Assembly: GCF_030145815.1 (NCBI RefSeq) | Contig: NZ_JAIXHL010000004.1 | Location: 124,001-188,000 of the forward strand | Reading direction: 5' to 3' | DNA length: 64,000 nucleotides | Source: Sphingomonas sp. | Lineage (GTDB): Bacteria > Pseudomonadota > Alphaproteobacteria > Sphingomonadales > Sphingomonadaceae | Shown here: in pieces, positions 1 to 10,548 of the stretch | How the letters are laid out: the number at the start of each line of letters is the position of its first letter | Position numbering within the stretch: position 1 is the first letter of the stretch | Notes under the pieces: model-generated | The model's input: only the letters and a program-made list of their open reading frames with translations | Database searches by the model: none | Told to the model about the DNA's origin: nothing | Translations under genes and position numbers: made by a program

Positions 1-1158
1 CCCCTCCGGCAATTCGATCGCCCCAACCACTTCGCGATACCGCGAGATCGCGTAGCGGTCGGTCATCCCCGCGATGAAGTCCGCGATATGCCGACTGCGC
101 CACGGCTCTTCACCGGGCAGCGTTTCATGCCATGCCTCCGGCATCAGCGCCGGGTCCGCCGCATAGGCCGCATACAGCCCCGCGATCACGCCATGCGCCA
201 TCTCCGCCGCCGCCAGCTGGTGCGGATGGTGATAGAGATTGGCGTACATGAAGCGCTTGAGCGCCCGCTCCTCCTCGCGCATCGCGTCGGAAAAGCCGCA
301 CAGCGCCCGCCCCGCCGCGCGCACATCCTCGGCCGTCTCGATGCCCGTCTCGGCAATCCGCCGCCGCGTCTCGTCCAGCAGGTCGTTGACCATCACCCCA
401 ATCTGCGCACGCACCAGTTCGCGCAGCAGCCGCTTCTCGGAAGCATCGGGGAACCGCGCGCGCACCGCATCCCATCCGCGCGCGACCAGCGGCACTGCCA
501 GCAGCTGATCGAGCGTGAGCAGCCCAGCGCGCAAGCCATCGTCGATATCGTGATTGTCATAGGCGATGTCGTCGGCAATCGCCGCGACCTGCGCCTCCAG
601 CGAGCTGTGCTGCGTCAGCTCCAGCGGAAACGCCGCATCCGCCGCCGCCAACGCCCAGCCCGGCGCGGTCACCGGCCCATTATGCTTGGCCAGCCCCTCC
701 AGCGTCTCCCAGCTCAGGTTCAGCCCGTCCCATCCGGGATAGGGGCAATCGACCACCATCAGCGCACGCAGCGTGTTGCCATTATGGTCGAACCCGCCCT
801 GCCCGCTCAGCGCCTCTTCCAGCGCGCGCTCACCGGCATGGCCGAACGGCGGGTGGCCGATATCGTGCGCCAGGCACAGGGCCTCGGTCAGATCCTCGTT
901 CAGCCCCAGCGTCCGCGCCACCGTCCGTCCGATCTGCGCCACCTCCAGGCTGTGGGTCAGCCGGACGCGGAAATGGTCGCCATCGGGTGCCATGAACACC
1001 TGCGTCTTGTGGCGCAGGCGGCGAAAGCTGATCGAATGCACGATGCGGTCGCGGTCGCGCTGAAACGCATCGCGCGGCCCGCGCGCGGTCCCCTGCCCCT
1101 CGTCGTGGAACCGCCCACGGCTGCGCGCGGGATCGCTGGCATAGCGGGCAAGGGTCAT
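1..1158 (-). CDS. dgt: dGTPase (deoxyguanosinetriphosphate triphosphohydrolase-like), 3' partial
   Basis: HD-domain nucleotide hydrolase expected to split dGTP (or other dNTPs) into the nucleoside and triphosphate. The 386 codons in the window start [17 protein letters not shown] and carry the HD-type metal site: His69, the His-Asp pair at 98-99 in [17 protein letters not shown], and His102. The reading frame stays open to base 1, so the C-terminus lies outside the window. The ATG at 1158 was chosen because it gives the family N-terminus; a longer minus-strand frame across it is out of register. It begins 40 bases after the SPOR gene stops and is probably the last gene of the same transcript. 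The family call is firm, the exact substrate is not. Confidence 0.9.
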   Translation of the reverse strand, partial: MTLARYASDPARSRGRFHDEGQGTARGPRDAFQRDRDRIVHSISFRRLRHKTQVFMAPDGDHFRVRLTHSLEVAQIGRTVARTLGLNEDLTEALCLAHDIGHPPFGHAGERALEEALSGQGGFDHNGNTLRALMVVDCPYPGWDGLNLSWETLEGLAKHNGPVTAPGWALAAADAAFPLELTQHSSLEAQVAAIADDIAYDNHDIDDGLRAGLLTLDQLLAVPLVARGWDAVRARFPDASEKRLLRELVRAQIGVMVNDLLDETRRRIAETGIETAEDVRAAGRALCGFSDAMREEERALKRFMYANLYHHPHQLAAAEMAHGVIAGLYAAYAADPALMPEAWHETLPGEEPWRSRHIADFIAGMTDRYAISRYREVVGAIELPEG

Positions 1159-1198
1159 CGAAAGCTGGTCACACGAATCGGCATCGCCGCCGCATAGA

Positions 1199-3064
1199 TC
1201 ATTTGACGTCGAGCTTCTCGATCTTCTGTCCCGCCTCGCTGGTCCAGGCAAAGGCCGAAACGCCCTTTTTCTTGATCGCGTTGACGAAGTCCTGCGCCGC
1301 CGCCGGCGTCTTGAACGGCCCGGCGAGCAAGCGGTTGGTGAAGCGCAGCGGCGTCGTCCATGCCTGTTTGCCGCGGAACTCTGCGGGCGCCTCGGCCACC
1401 GCCGCCTTCCACGCTTTGGGCAGCGCCTTCACGTCGGCGCCGCCAGCAACCTGCACCCAGTGGCGCGCGGGCTCGGCCTTGGCGGGATCAACCTTGGGCT
1501 TGGCCTTGGGGTCGGTCTTTGCCTTCGGCTTGGGATCCGCCTTTGCCTTGGGGTCCACCTTGGCCGCAGCCGCTGGCTTCGCCACAGTCTCAGGCTTGGG
1601 CTTGCTGGCTGCCACGGCCGGGGCTGCTGCCGGTTGTGGTTCCGGCGCGGGTGTCGGCTCGGCCTCACGCCCGGGCAGCGGATCGACGCCCAGCTCCGAC
1701 GCTGGAATCGTGATCCCCGCCATGATCCGCGCGATGACATTGTCCTCGCCCCCGACGCGGGGCTTGGGCTGAGGCGCAACCTCGGGCGCAGGTTCAGGCG
1801 AACGCGCGACTTCAACCGGCGTCGCCGCTGGCGGCGGAGCAGCCGCAGACGCCGTCGCAGCTTCGGCAGCACGCCGCGCCTCGGCTTCACGCGTCGCGCG
1901 CTCCTGCGCAGCCCGGGCGTCCGCCTCGCGCTGCGCCTGAGCCGCACGCTCTGCGTCAGCGAGCCGCTGCGCTTCGGCCTGACGCTGCGCCGCGGCGACG
2001 CGCTCCATCTCCAGCCGCTGCTGTTCGGCGAGGCGCGCGGCCTCGGCCTGTCGCCGGGTCTCGGCCTCCTGCGCCGCGCGCGCATCGGCGATCCGCTTCG
2101 CCTCGGCATCCGCCGCAGCCTGGCGCGCAGCCGCCGCTTCCTGCGCCCGCCGTTCGCGCGCGCTCATGCGCCGTTCGGGACTGATCGACGCAAATTCCGA
2201 ACCCGCAGCGCGCGGTGGCGGCGGCGGTGGCGGCGCAGCCGCAACCTGCACCGGCGCAATCGTGGGAAGAGGCGGCGCAACCTGCGCATCGGCGATGCGC
2301 GACGGAGTCCGCCGCAGCTCGCCGAAATGGACCGCAAACGCCTTGTCGGCGGGGGCGAGCGCCGGCAGACGCCGAAAGAACGGCGCCAGCGCGGTGCCCA
2401 CGCCACCCATCATGCTCGCTGCAATCCGGTCAGCCCCGGCAGCATCGCCATTCATCGCCAGAATGAACGCCCGGGCCCGCCACGCCGCGCGGTCGCTCCG
2501 GCGCAGCAGCGGATCGAGGATCTTCATCGCCTCATCGGTGCGCCCGCTGATCCCCAGCGAATAGGCATAGCGGCGCGCGGTCTCGTCATCGCCGCCCTGC
2601 GCCATCGCGATGCGATGCTCAAGCTGGGCATGCGCCTGCGCGCCGATCAGATCATAGGCAAGCGCGCGGTCGGAAGCATAAGGTGTCATCGCCACGCCGC
2701 CACGCTCGGCCAGTGCGAACAGCCGCAGCGCCTCGCCCGGCCGCTCGGACCGCACCATCACCATCGCCTGCCCAGCGGCAACGCGCGGATTGCCGGGTGC
2801 CAGCGCCTGAGCCCGCGCGAAAAAGCCCGCCGCCGCCGCCGGATCGTTGAGCCGTGCGCTCAACTCGCCCGCAGCGAGCAGCGCTGGCACATTGCGCGGA
2901 TCGGTGGCGAGGATGCGCATCTGCTCCGCCAGCCGGTCGGCATTGGGCGTGGGCGGCGGCGCAACTTCCTGCGCGGCAGCACGCGGCGCAACCCCCGGGG
3001 CGATAGCGACCAGCGCGGCGCTCAAAAGCAAGGAAATGCGGCTGGATCGGGCTGCGCGTGTCAT
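1199..3064 (-). CDS. Periplasmic TPR protein with C-terminal SPOR domain
   Basis: A 621-aa exported protein. It has a signal peptide (hydrophobic residues about 11-30 ending in PRAAAQ), TPR-like helical repeats over roughly residues 40-230, a long Ala/Glu/Arg-rich coiled coil (about 300-420), a Pro/Lys/Ala-rich linker with repeated Lys-Ala-Asp-Pro-Lys units (about 420-530), and a SPOR domain in the last 80 residues. SPOR domains bind denuded septal peptidoglycan, which fits its position directly downstream of ftsZ at the end of the dcw cluster. I infer a role in septal wall remodelling or envelope constriction. It starts at an ATG 131 bases after the ftsZ stop codon. The repetitive middle is low-complexity, so only the two ends are informative. 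Confidence 0.8.
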   Translation of the reverse strand: MTRAARSSRISLLLSAALVAIAPGVAPRAAAQEVAPPPTPNADRLAEQMRILATDPRNVPALLAAGELSARLNDPAAAAGFFARAQALAPGNPRVAAGQAMVMVRSERPGEALRLFALAERGGVAMTPYASDRALAYDLIGAQAHAQLEHRIAMAQGGDDETARRYAYSLGISGRTDEAMKILDPLLRRSDRAAWRARAFILAMNGDAAGADRIAASMMGGVGTALAPFFRRLPALAPADKAFAVHFGELRRTPSRIADAQVAPPLPTIAPVQVAAAPPPPPPPRAAGSEFASISPERRMSARERRAQEAAAARQAAADAEAKRIADARAAQEAETRRQAEAARLAEQQRLEMERVAAAQRQAEAQRLADAERAAQAQREADARAAQERATREAEARRAAEAATASAAAPPPAATPVEVARSPEPAPEVAPQPKPRVGGEDNVIARIMAGITIPASELGVDPLPGREAEPTPAPEPQPAAAPAVAASKPKPETVAKPAAAAKVDPKAKADPKPKAKTDPKAKPKVDPAKAEPARHWVQVAGGADVKALPKAWKAAVAEAPAEFRGKQAWTTPLRFTNRLLAGPFKTPAAAQDFVNAIKKKGVSAFAWTSEAGQKIEKLDVK

Positions 3065-3156
3065 GGGAGTCCGCAGGCTACACCATCCGTGGTCTGAACA
3101 TCAGCTGTCGGTGCGATGCGCCGGAGACAGGCCGGGGCATGGTCGCGACAGGATGC

Positions 3157-3188
3157 CGGGGCCCGCACGCCAGACGCGCCGGGCCCCG
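3157..3188 (-). terminator. Hairpin after ftsZ (possible terminator)
   Basis: A perfect 9-bp inverted repeat (CGGGGCCCG / CGGGCCCCG) with a 14-nt loop lies just after the ftsZ stop codon on the minus strand. There is no T-run after it, so it may attenuate transcription or stabilise the mRNA rather than terminate fully. Confidence 0.4.
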
Positions 3189-3195
3189 TTTCCGA

Positions 3196-4680
3196 TTACT
3201 GATTGTTCTGGCGGTTAAGGAAGCGCGGGATGTCCAGCGGATCCTTGTCGTCGTCATCCTTCGACCCGTTGCGCGCCGCCGCCATCCGCTCGAACAGCGT
3301 GCCGCCGGTCTTCTTCGGCGCTTCGACCGGGGCTGGGGCCGGAGCCACAACCTCCTCGTCATCGCCGCCGGTCAGCCAGCGGCGACGGATCGTCGGCTCG
3401 CGCGGCGGTTCCTGCGCGGCAGGCGCTTCGGGCACCACTGCGTCGGAGCCGAGCACCAGCTCGTCCGCATCGTCGGCGGGCAGCGCAGCAGGTGCTTCCA
3501 GCGTGAATTCGTCCTCATCCGCCGCGACCGGTGCCGGAGCGGGCGCTTCCGGCTCGGGCGCAACCTGCGCGACCGGCTCGGGCTGCGGTTCGGGTGCAGC
3601 TGCGACGGGCGCTTCCGCAGCCGGGGCGGCAGCGCCCAGCGGGCGACGCACGGTGCCGAACGAGAAGCTGCGGCTCGCCTCGGGCGCAGCCGGGGCCGCC
3701 GGCTTGGCCGACGCATCCGCCTCGATGCCGGTGGCGACGACCGACACGCGGATCTTGCCTTCCAGGTCGGGGTTGAACGCCGAACCCCAGATGATGTTGG
3801 CATTGTCGTCGACCAGCTCGCGGATATGGTTCGCGGCTTCGTCGACTTCGAGCAGGCGCATGTCCTCGCCGCCGGTGATCGACACGATGACACCCTTGGC
3901 ACCATCCAGCGACACGCCGTCGAGCAGCGGGTTGGCGATCGCCTGCTGCGCCGCCTCAATCGCGCGGTTGTCGCCGCTCGACTCGCCGGTGCCCATCATC
4001 GCCTTGCCCATCTCGCTCATCACGGCGCGGACGTCGGCAAAGTCGAGGTTGATCAGGCCCGGCATGACCATCAGGTCGGTGATGCCGCGCACGCCCTGCT
4101 GCAGCACCTCGTCCGCCATCTCGAACGCTTCCTTGAACGTCGTGTTGGCGTTGGCGACCAGGAACAGGTTCTGGTTGGGGATGACGATCAGCGTATCGAC
4201 GAACTTCTGCAGCTCCTCGATGCCCGCTTCCGCCGACATTGCGCGCTTCTTGCCTTCGAACGCGAACGGCTTGGTCACGACGCCGACGGTCAGGATGCCC
4301 ATGTCGCGCGCTGCCTTGGCGATCACCGGAGCCGCACCGGTGCCGGTGCCGCCGCCCATGCCGGCCGCGATGAAGCACATATGCGCTCCCTTCAGCGCTT
4401 CCTGCACCATTTCGATGGTTTCTTCGGCGGCGGCGCGGCCGATCTCCGGCCGGCTGCCTGCGCCCAGACCTTGCGTGATCTTCGCACCCAGCTGGATGCG
4501 CTGGCCAGCGCTCGACTGCTTCAGCGCCTGCGCGTCGGTGTTGGCGACCAGGAACTCGACGCCCTGCACTTCGGCGCGGATCATGTTCGCGATCGCGTTG
4601 CCGCCCGCGCCGCCGACTCCGATCACCGTGATGCGCGGCGTCAGTTCATCCAGGTCGGGCGGAAGGAAGTCGATGCTCAT
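3196..4680 (-). CDS. ftsZ: Cell division protein FtsZ
   Basis: Tubulin-like GTPase that polymerises into the Z-ring at mid-cell. The 494-aa product has the N-terminal nucleotide-binding core (GVGGAGGNA at 21-29), the tubulin signature GGGTGTG at 109-115, and the T7-loop region NLDFADVR that completes the active site of the neighbouring subunit. A long Ala/Pro/Glu-rich linker (about 320-470) leads to a conserved C-terminal peptide DIPRFLNRQ that binds FtsA and other partners. The long linker is typical of alphaproteobacteria. The ATG at 4680 is preceded by GAGGAGA. A 113-base gap separates it from ftsA, the longest gap in the cluster so far and a likely place for an extra promoter. Confidence 0.98.
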   Translation of the reverse strand: MSIDFLPPDLDELTPRITVIGVGGAGGNAIANMIRAEVQGVEFLVANTDAQALKQSSAGQRIQLGAKITQGLGAGSRPEIGRAAAEETIEMVQEALKGAHMCFIAAGMGGGTGTGAAPVIAKAARDMGILTVGVVTKPFAFEGKKRAMSAEAGIEELQKFVDTLIVIPNQNLFLVANANTTFKEAFEMADEVLQQGVRGITDLMVMPGLINLDFADVRAVMSEMGKAMMGTGESSGDNRAIEAAQQAIANPLLDGVSLDGAKGVIVSITGGEDMRLLEVDEAANHIRELVDDNANIIWGSAFNPDLEGKIRVSVVATGIEADASAKPAAPAAPEASRSFSFGTVRRPLGAAAPAAEAPVAAAPEPQPEPVAQVAPEPEAPAPAPVAADEDEFTLEAPAALPADDADELVLGSDAVVPEAPAAQEPPREPTIRRRWLTGGDDEEVVAPAPAPVEAPKKTGGTLFERMAAARNGSKDDDDKDPLDIPRFLNRQNNQ

Positions 4681-4793
4681 CGTCTGTGTATCTCCTCAGG
4701 CGCGCACCCCAAGCAACACCTGTTTGTAACGCTGTTTCTGCACCATCGCCGGGGGCCATTCCAGCGTTATCCGCCGATCGCCCACAGGAAATG

Positions 4794-6056
4794 TCAATAA
4801 TTGGCCCGAAAAGCCGCCATCATCCGCTGGATCATCGCTTTCGGATTGCTCCGCACGACCAATTGCCCGCGCGACGGCTCCAGCGTGCGCAGGTCAACGG
4901 GATCGGCTGCCGCGAATGTCGCCAGCCCCGCCAGCGTCGCGAACGCCGGCCCCGCATGCGCCTCGGGCAGAGCGCTCAGGCCGCGCGGACGCCCAACGCG
5001 GACCGACCGGCCCAGCGCCTGCTGCGCATAATCCGCTACGCCCTTCAGCTCGGCGCCGCCGCCCGTCAGCACGATCTGCCGCCCCACCGGATCCTCGAAA
5101 TTGAGGCGCGTCAGCTCCTTGGCGATTTCCGCCATCAACCGGTCGAGCCGCAGGCGGATGACCGCGATCAGCTGTGCCCGCGTGATCCGCGCGCCCTCGC
5201 CCTCTTCCTCCAGGCTCGCGGGCGCGATGTCGATCATGTCGTGATTGTCGCGCGGCGTCATGTTGGCGCTGCCATAAAAGCACTTCATCCGCTCGGCCTG
5301 CCCGCGCCGCGTCCCGAACGCGCTGGCAATGTCGTCGGTGATATCCGCCGACCCTTGCTGGATCGACGACAGCCCGGTGAGCACGCCATCCTTGTAGACC
5401 GAGACATTGGTGACGCCCGCGCCGATCTCGACCAAAGCCACGCCCAGCTCGCGCTCTTCCTCGGACAGGCAGGCAAGCCCCGTGGCGACGGGGGCGGCGA
5501 TGATCGACCGCACCTCCAGATGCGCCGACCGGACGCACAGGTCCAGGTTGCGCACCGGCGCACCCTCGGTCGACACGACATGGATATCGACACCCAGCCG
5601 CTCGGCATGCAGCCCGCGCGGCTGCTTGACGCCAGCGAGGCCATCGAGCGTGTAGCGCGTCGGCTGGGCATGCAGAACCATCCGCCCACCCGGATTGATC
5701 GCCTCACGCCCCGCGCGCAGCAGATCGTCGATGTCCGACTGTTCGACGCGATGCCCGCCCAGATCGACCTCGAGCCGCAGGATATTGGACTCCAGCCCCC
5801 CGGCGGAGAAGCTGACCCAGACATCCTCGATGTTCGTGCCCGCGATCCGCTCGGCAAGCTCGACCGCCTCGCGCACCGCGACTTCGGTCGCGGCCATGTC
5901 GGCGATATAGCCGCGCTGCACGCCCCGGCTCTCGCGCTGGCCAGTGCCGAGCACGACCAGTTCGCCGCCATCGCCCTTCTGCGCGATCAGCGCCGACACC
6001 TTCGACGATCCGATGTCGAGTGCGGTAATCAGTCCTTCGGGCGCGGTCTTGGCCAT
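4794..6056 (-). CDS. ftsA: Cell division protein FtsA
   Basis: Actin-like ATPase that tethers FtsZ filaments to the inner face of the membrane and recruits later divisome proteins. At 420 aa it has normal length. It opens with the actin-fold phosphate-1 motif (ALDIGSSKVSALIA) after a short tail, carries an SHS2-type 1C insertion near 80-170, and has the second phosphate and adenosine motifs (VEIGAGVTNVSVY; VLTGGGAELKG). The last residues (PKAMIQRMMAAFRANY) form the amphipathic membrane-targeting helix. It starts at an ATG 3 bases after the ftsQ stop, so translation of the two is probably coupled. Confidence 0.97.
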   Translation of the reverse strand: MAKTAPEGLITALDIGSSKVSALIAQKGDGGELVVLGTGQRESRGVQRGYIADMAATEVAVREAVELAERIAGTNIEDVWVSFSAGGLESNILRLEVDLGGHRVEQSDIDDLLRAGREAINPGGRMVLHAQPTRYTLDGLAGVKQPRGLHAERLGVDIHVVSTEGAPVRNLDLCVRSAHLEVRSIIAAPVATGLACLSEEERELGVALVEIGAGVTNVSVYKDGVLTGLSSIQQGSADITDDIASAFGTRRGQAERMKCFYGSANMTPRDNHDMIDIAPASLEEEGEGARITRAQLIAVIRLRLDRLMAEIAKELTRLNFEDPVGRQIVLTGGGAELKGVADYAQQALGRSVRVGRPRGLSALPEAHAGPAFATLAGLATFAAADPVDLRTLEPSRGQLVVRSNPKAMIQRMMAAFRANY

Positions 6057-6059
6057 GTC

Positions 6060-6971
6060 TTATTCCCCCTGCACATTCACACTGGCAGTTTCTGCCGCCG
6101 ATTCAATCTCTTTACGGACCACCTGCCCCGGCATCCGCACCACCAGCCGCGTCGGATCGCGCAGGTCGAAGCGCAGATAGCCGCGCCCCAGCAACCGGTC
6201 CGCCCCATCCAGCTCGGCGAATTTGACCAAAGCCTTGGCCGCCGCCTCTTCCCCCTCGGGCAGCGCCAGTCGTTCGCCGGTGTTGAAGCTCAAGTCCCAG
6301 CGGCGATTGCCGATCCACGTCGCCGCCTTGACCAGCGGGCGCAGCGCGGGTGCCGCCGCCAGCAGCCGCTGGTACGCCGGCTGCTGCGCATAGGCGCCGT
6401 CGCCGATCACCAGCGGCAGGTCGGGCATCGCGTCCGCCGATACCGGCTCCAGCAGCACGCCCTCGGCATCGATCAGCATGAGTTGCCCCTGATGCTGCCA
6501 CACCGCCGCCGCCTTGCGCTCGACGATATCGACCACCAAAGTATCGGGCAGGCGACGCGACACGCGCGCATCGGCGACCCAGCCGATCGTCATCAACCGC
6601 CCGCGCACCTCGTCCAGATCGACCAGCGGCATCGCGCGGCTCTTCTCGTCCAGCGCGTAGTTATACACCGTCATCTTGTCGGCGCGCTTGATCCCGGTCA
6701 CCTCGACCTGCTGCACGCGAAAGCCCGCCTGCCCCACGCCTTCGGCCAGCGCCGTCCCGACCGCCCCCGGCACACCGAACAGCGTCGCCACGCCGATCAG
6801 CGACGCGACCGCGATCCCGGTGATGCTCCACGCGATGATCCGGTGCAGCGTCGCCTCGCTCACCGGCATCGCCGCGACCATCCGGTCGAGCAGATGCGGC
6901 TGCTTGCGCTTCGATTGCGCGCGGCGCTTGGGCTTGACCGTGGGGCGCTTGGTGGCGGGCTTGCGGCTCAT
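6060..6971 (-). CDS. ftsQ: Cell division protein FtsQ
   Basis: Bitopic divisome protein that links FtsB/FtsL and the septal synthase to the Z-ring. The 303-aa product has a basic cytoplasmic tail of about 45 residues (KPATKRPTVKPKRRAQSKRK), one membrane helix near 47-72, then a POTRA domain (about 85-155, with VEVTGIKRAD) and the FtsQ/DivIB beta domain. Its ATG overlaps the stop codon of ddl by four bases (ATGA), and ftsA follows after three bases. The order ddl-ftsQ-ftsA-ftsZ is standard for the dcw cluster and supports the call. Confidence 0.95.
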   Translation of the reverse strand: MSRKPATKRPTVKPKRRAQSKRKQPHLLDRMVAAMPVSEATLHRIIAWSITGIAVASLIGVATLFGVPGAVGTALAEGVGQAGFRVQQVEVTGIKRADKMTVYNYALDEKSRAMPLVDLDEVRGRLMTIGWVADARVSRRLPDTLVVDIVERKAAAVWQHQGQLMLIDAEGVLLEPVSADAMPDLPLVIGDGAYAQQPAYQRLLAAAPALRPLVKAATWIGNRRWDLSFNTGERLALPEGEEAAAKALVKFAELDGADRLLGRGYLRFDLRDPTRLVVRMPGQVVRKEIESAAETASVNVQGE

Positions 6972-7906
6972 CCGGCCCCGTCCTTCATTGCCTCGTCCAC
7001 GATCGCCTGCACCAGCTGAGGATAGCTCATCCCCAGTGCCTTGGCCTGTTCCGGCACCAGGCTCAGCGGCGTCATCCCCGGCTGGGTGTTGACCTCGAGC
7101 AGGAACAGCCCGTCCAGCCCCTGGGTGTCATCCCAGCGGAAATCCGACCGCGACGCACCCTTGCACCCGAGCAGGCGATGCGCCTCGAGCGCCAGCCGCT
7201 TGCACGCCTCCGTAATCTCGTCGGGAATCTCCGCCGGACAGATATGGTCGGTCATGCCATCGGTGTATTTGGCGTCGAAATCGTAGAACCCGCTCTTGGG
7301 CCGCAACTCGGTTACCAGCAACGCCGTGTCGCCCAGCACCGCCGTGGTCAGCTCGCGCCCGCGAATGAACGGCTCGGCGAGCAAGTCGTCGAACTCCTGC
7401 CACGGCCCCTTCGCCTCGGGGGAGATTGGGTTGCCATAATTCCCCTCAGTCGTGACGATCGCCACGCCGACCGACGACCCCTCATTGACGGGCTTGAGCA
7501 CATAGGGCCGCGGCATCGGATCGGCTTCATACAGCGACGCGGTCGAGACGATCGCCCCACCCGGCATCGGAATGCCATGCGGCACCAGCGCCTGCTTGGT
7601 CAGCACCTTGTCGATCGCGATCACCGATGTGACCATGCCGCTATGGGTATAACGCAGCCCCATCAGGTCGAGCATCCCCTGCACTGTCCCGTCCTCGCCG
7701 GGGGTCCCGTGCAGCGCATTGAACACGACATCGGGCTTCGCCGCCGCCAGCTTCGCCGCAACATCGCGATCCATGTCGATCCGCGTGACGGTGTGGCCGA
7801 GCGACTCCAGCGCCTCGGATATTCCCGCACCCGACATCAGCGACACCGGCCGCTCGGCCGACCAGCCACCCATCAGGACCGCGACGTGGAGGGGGGTAAC
7901 GCTCAC
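6968..7906 (-). CDS. ddl: D-alanine--D-alanine ligase
   Basis: ATP-grasp enzyme that joins two D-alanines to give the dipeptide added by MurF. The 312-aa protein has the N-terminal GGWSAERPVSLMSG motif, the serine-containing ATP-grasp loop EGSSVGVAI, and the C-terminal metal- and substrate-binding segment (SDFRWDD, LEVNTQPGMTPLSL). The start is a GTG at 7906. A four-base overlap with ftsQ shows coupling downstream. Upstream it is separated from murB by about 100 bases holding a large inverted repeat, which interrupts an otherwise nearly gapless operon. Confidence 0.96.
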   Translation of the reverse strand: MSVTPLHVAVLMGGWSAERPVSLMSGAGISEALESLGHTVTRIDMDRDVAAKLAAAKPDVVFNALHGTPGEDGTVQGMLDLMGLRYTHSGMVTSVIAIDKVLTKQALVPHGIPMPGGAIVSTASLYEADPMPRPYVLKPVNEGSSVGVAIVTTEGNYGNPISPEAKGPWQEFDDLLAEPFIRGRELTTAVLGDTALLVTELRPKSGFYDFDAKYTDGMTDHICPAEIPDEITEACKRLALEAHRLLGCKGASRSDFRWDDTQGLDGLFLLEVNTQPGMTPLSLVPEQAKALGMSYPQLVQAIVDEAMKDGAG

Positions 7907-7916
7907 GCAAAATCTC

Positions 7917-8000
7917 CGTCGCCCCGGCGCAGGCCGGGGCCGCCCTGTGGCGGTGCTTGAACTTCAAAACTTGGCGGCCCCGGCCTGCGCCGGGGCGACG
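7917..8000. repeat. Pair of inverted GC-rich repeat units between murB and ddl
   Basis: Two 28-base arms (7917-7944 and 7973-8000) are exact reverse complements, separated by a 28-base loop. Each arm contains the unit CCCCGGCGCAGGCCGGGG, itself an imperfect palindrome. The same unit appears in shortened form near 59474 after rplL and resembles the terminator stem near 61232. It looks like a REP/BIME-type dispersed palindrome and would form a very stable hairpin in the dcw mRNA between murB and ddl. Confidence 0.85.
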
Positions 8001-8009
8001 ACATGTTCG

Positions 8010-8906
8010 TCACTTCACCACCCCCACACGCTGTATTTCCCATTCCAACTCAACCCCGCTCGCGGCCTTCACCCGCGCGCGGACCTCGTCCCCCAGCCCC
8101 TCGATATCCGCGCTGGTGGCGTCCCCGGTGTTGATGAGGAAGTTGGTATGCTTCTCGCTCACCTGCGCCCCGCCGCGCATGAGGCCGCGACAGCCCGCCG
8201 CATCGACCAGCCGCCACGCCTTGTCGCCCTCGGGATTTTTGAAGGTCGACCCGCCGGTCTTGCTGCGCAACGGCTGCGACGCCTCGCGGGCAGCGGCGAT
8301 GCGGTCCATCTCCGCCTGGATCGCGGCGGGTTCTCCCGGCTCACCGCGAAAGGTCGCGCTGACCACAATCGCCCCCTCCGGCAGTTCGGAGTGGCGATAG
8401 GTGTAACCCAGCGCATCGACCGGCAGCGTGACCTGCTCGCCCGAGCGCAGCACGACCTCGCATTCGACGAGGATATCCTTGGTCTCGCGCCCATAAGCGC
8501 CGCCATTCATCCGCACGAACCCGCCCACGGTACCGGGGATCGACCGCAGAAATTCGACGCCACCAATCCCCGCATCCCGCGCGCTCGATGAAACCAAAAT
8601 GCCACTCGCCCCGCCGCCGCACTTCAGCGTCGTTGCATCGACCCGCTCGACCTTCGCAAACGCCTTGCCCAGCCGCACCACCACGCCCGGCACCCCGCCA
8701 TCGCGCACGATCAGGTTGGACCCCAGCCCCAGCGCCATCACCGGCACCGCCGGGTCGAGCTGCGACAGGAAATCGCACAGATCATCGACATCGGCAGGCT
8801 CGAACAGCCATTCCGCCGTCCCGCCGCTCTTGAACCAGACGAGCGGCGCCAGCGGCGCGTCGGGGGTCAGCTTCCCCCGTACCTTGGGGAGAAGCGTTGC
8901 GTTCAC
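8010..8906 (-). CDS. murB: UDP-N-acetylenolpyruvoylglucosamine reductase MurB
   Basis: FAD-dependent reductase that makes UDP-MurNAc from the enolpyruvyl intermediate. It has the FAD-binding segment VMALGLGSNLIVRDGG, the substrate loop SIPGTVGGFVRMNGGAYG, and the catalytic Ser region (KTGGSTFKNPEG) of the short, type IIa-like MurB. I place the start at the GTG at 8906, which overlaps the stop of the preceding 64-aa gene as GTGA and gives 298 aa beginning VNATLLPKV. In-frame ATG (8930) and TTG (8939) starts exist upstream but lie inside the neighbouring gene. The enzyme call is firm; the start is a choice. Confidence 0.93.
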   Translation of the reverse strand: MNATLLPKVRGKLTPDAPLAPLVWFKSGGTAEWLFEPADVDDLCDFLSQLDPAVPVMALGLGSNLIVRDGGVPGVVVRLGKAFAKVERVDATTLKCGGGASGILVSSSARDAGIGGVEFLRSIPGTVGGFVRMNGGAYGRETKDILVECEVVLRSGEQVTLPVDALGYTYRHSELPEGAIVVSATFRGEPGEPAAIQAEMDRIAAAREASQPLRSKTGGSTFKNPEGDKAWRLVDAAGCRGLMRGGAQVSEKHTNFLINTGDATSADIEGLGDEVRARVKAASGVELEWEIQRVGVVK

Positions 8907-9097
8907 TTCACCCCCCACAGCTTTGCCCATTGCTTCCAATAGGACAGGTTCGCCTCGGCGGCCTTCACCCCCGCCTCCTGCAGCTTCGCGACGTCCTTGC
9001 CCGCGTCGAGCATCGTCTGCGCCGCGTCCATCTGCGCCTGTTGCGCGCGCAGGATCTCGCGCTGCATATCGGTTGCAAGGGTGAACCAGTCGCTCAT
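8903..9097 (-). CDS. Small conserved-looking protein between murC and murB (64 aa)
   Basis: A 64-residue protein starting [16 protein letters not shown] and ending [13 protein letters not shown]. It is translationally locked on both sides: its ATG overlaps the murC stop (ATGA) and its TGA overlaps the murB GTG start. It is predicted to be almost all alpha-helical, with Gln/Ala-rich amphipathic turns and Trp-rich ends, somewhat like a phasin helix, and has no signal peptide or membrane segment. I do not recognise a named family. The tight packing in an essential wall-synthesis operon argues that it is real and co-translated. Function unknown. Confidence 0.75.
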   Translation of the reverse strand: MSDWFTLATDMQREILRAQQAQMDAAQTMLDAGKDVAKLQEAGVKAAEANLSYWKQWAKLWGVK

Positions 9098-10524
9098 GCC
9101 GCCACGCTCCGCTTGGCGTCGACCGCTTCGGCGAGGCCCGCGGCCCACTTCGTGATGTCCCCCGCGCCCAGGCACACGATCAGATCGCCCGGCAGCGCGA
9201 CTTCCGCGATCCGCGCCGCCAGCGCATCGGCATCGGCGACGCTCTCCGCCAGCCGGTGCCCGCGCGCCAGCGTGCGCTCGACCAAAGCCTCGCCGCTCAC
9301 GCCCTCGATCGGCGCTTCTCCCGCGGCATAGACCGGCGTCACCAGCACCATGTCGGCGTCGTTGAACGCCTGCGCAAAGTCGTCCATCAGATTGCCGAGC
9401 CGCGAGTAGCGATGCGGCTGAACCACCGCGATCACCCGCCCCTGCGCGCTCTCCCGCGCCGCCGACAGCACCGCGCGGATCTCCACCGGATGATGGCCAT
9501 AATCGTCGATCACGATCGCCGGCGGCTGCCCATCGAACGCGATCTCGCCGACCTTAGTAAAGCGCCGCTTGACCCCGCCAAACTTGGCAAAGCCGTTCTG
9601 GATCGTCGCATCATCGATGCCCATTTCCAGCGCCACGCCGATCGCCGCCAGCGCGTTCTGGACATTGTGCCGCCCCGGCATCGGCAGGTCGATCCCCTCG
9701 ATCGACCGCGTGGTCCCGTCGCGATGGCGGATGATCGCCTCGAACTTGTTTCCACCCGGATAGGGCTGAACATTCACCCCGCGCACGTCGGCCGACGCCG
9801 CAAAGCCATAGGTCACGATCCGCCGGTCGCGCACGCGCGGGATGATCGCCTGCACCTCGGGATGGTCGAGGCACAGCAGTGCAGCGCCATAGAAAGGCAC
9901 ATTCTCGACAAACTCGACATAGGCGTCCTTGGCGCGCTCGAAGCTGCCATAGTGGTCGAGATGCTCGGGATCGATATTGGTCACCACAGCAATCGTGCCA
10001 TCGAGCCGCAGGAAGCTGCCGTCGCTCTCATCGGCCTCGACCACCATCCACTCGCTGTCGCCCAGCCGCGCGTTGGAGCCGTACTGGTTGATGATGCCGC
10101 CATTGATCACGGTCGGGTCGATCCCGCCCGCATCCAGCAGCGCCGCGATCATGCTCGTCGTCGTGGTCTTGCCATGCGTCCCCGCCACCGCAACGGTGGA
10201 CTTGAGCCGCATCAGTTCGGCCAGCATCTCCGCGCGCCGCACCACCGGAATGCGCGCGGCATAGGCGGCCTGCACTTCCGGGTTGTCGCGCTTGATCGCG
10301 GTCGAAGTGACGACCACCGCCGCATCGCCCAGATTGTCGGCGCTCTGCCCGATGGTGATCGCGATCCCACGCTTGCGCAGGCCCTCGACGACATAGCCCT
10401 CGGCACTGTCGCTGCCCTGCACCTTGTAGCCCAGGTTATGCATGACCTCGGCAATGCCCGACATGCCGATCCCGCCGATGCCGACGAAATGGATCGTCCC
10501 GATATCCTTGGCGACGCCTTTCAT
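9094..10524 (-). CDS. murC: UDP-N-acetylmuramate--L-alanine ligase MurC
   Basis: First of the four Mur ligases; it adds L-alanine to UDP-MurNAc in the cytoplasm. The 476-aa protein begins [20 protein letters not shown], with the Rossmann loop for the UDP sugar at about 12-22, the ATP-binding loop GTHGKTTT at 115-122, and the Mur ligase C-terminal domain with [10 protein letters not shown] and a conserved PHRYSR. A much longer frame runs upstream through murG, but the ATG at 10524 gives the family N-terminus and sits just after the murG stop. The 52-base murG-murC gap contains a dispersed repeat. Confidence 0.96.
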   Translation of the reverse strand: MKGVAKDIGTIHFVGIGGIGMSGIAEVMHNLGYKVQGSDSAEGYVVEGLRKRGIAITIGQSADNLGDAAVVVTSTAIKRDNPEVQAAYAARIPVVRRAEMLAELMRLKSTVAVAGTHGKTTTTSMIAALLDAGGIDPTVINGGIINQYGSNARLGDSEWMVVEADESDGSFLRLDGTIAVVTNIDPEHLDHYGSFERAKDAYVEFVENVPFYGAALLCLDHPEVQAIIPRVRDRRIVTYGFAASADVRGVNVQPYPGGNKFEAIIRHRDGTTRSIEGIDLPMPGRHNVQNALAAIGVALEMGIDDATIQNGFAKFGGVKRRFTKVGEIAFDGQPPAIVIDDYGHHPVEIRAVLSAARESAQGRVIAVVQPHRYSRLGNLMDDFAQAFNDADMVLVTPVYAAGEAPIEGVSGEALVERTLARGHRLAESVADADALAARIAEVALPGDLIVCLGAGDITKWAAGLAEAVDAKRSVAA

Positions 10525-10548
10525 CGGATTGCTCCGATGACAGGGGTC

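Noticed and set aside
88..1197. 369-codon plus-strand frame over the dGTPase.
   Set aside because: The minus frame encodes a clear HD-domain hydrolase; the plus frame is Arg-rich shadow coding.
4686..7019. Very long open frame (777 codons) on the plus strand opposite ftsA, ftsQ and part of ddl.
   Set aside because: It is antisense to well-supported genes and its product is an Arg/His/Pro/Gln-rich sequence typical of the reverse frame of GC-rich genes, with no domain.
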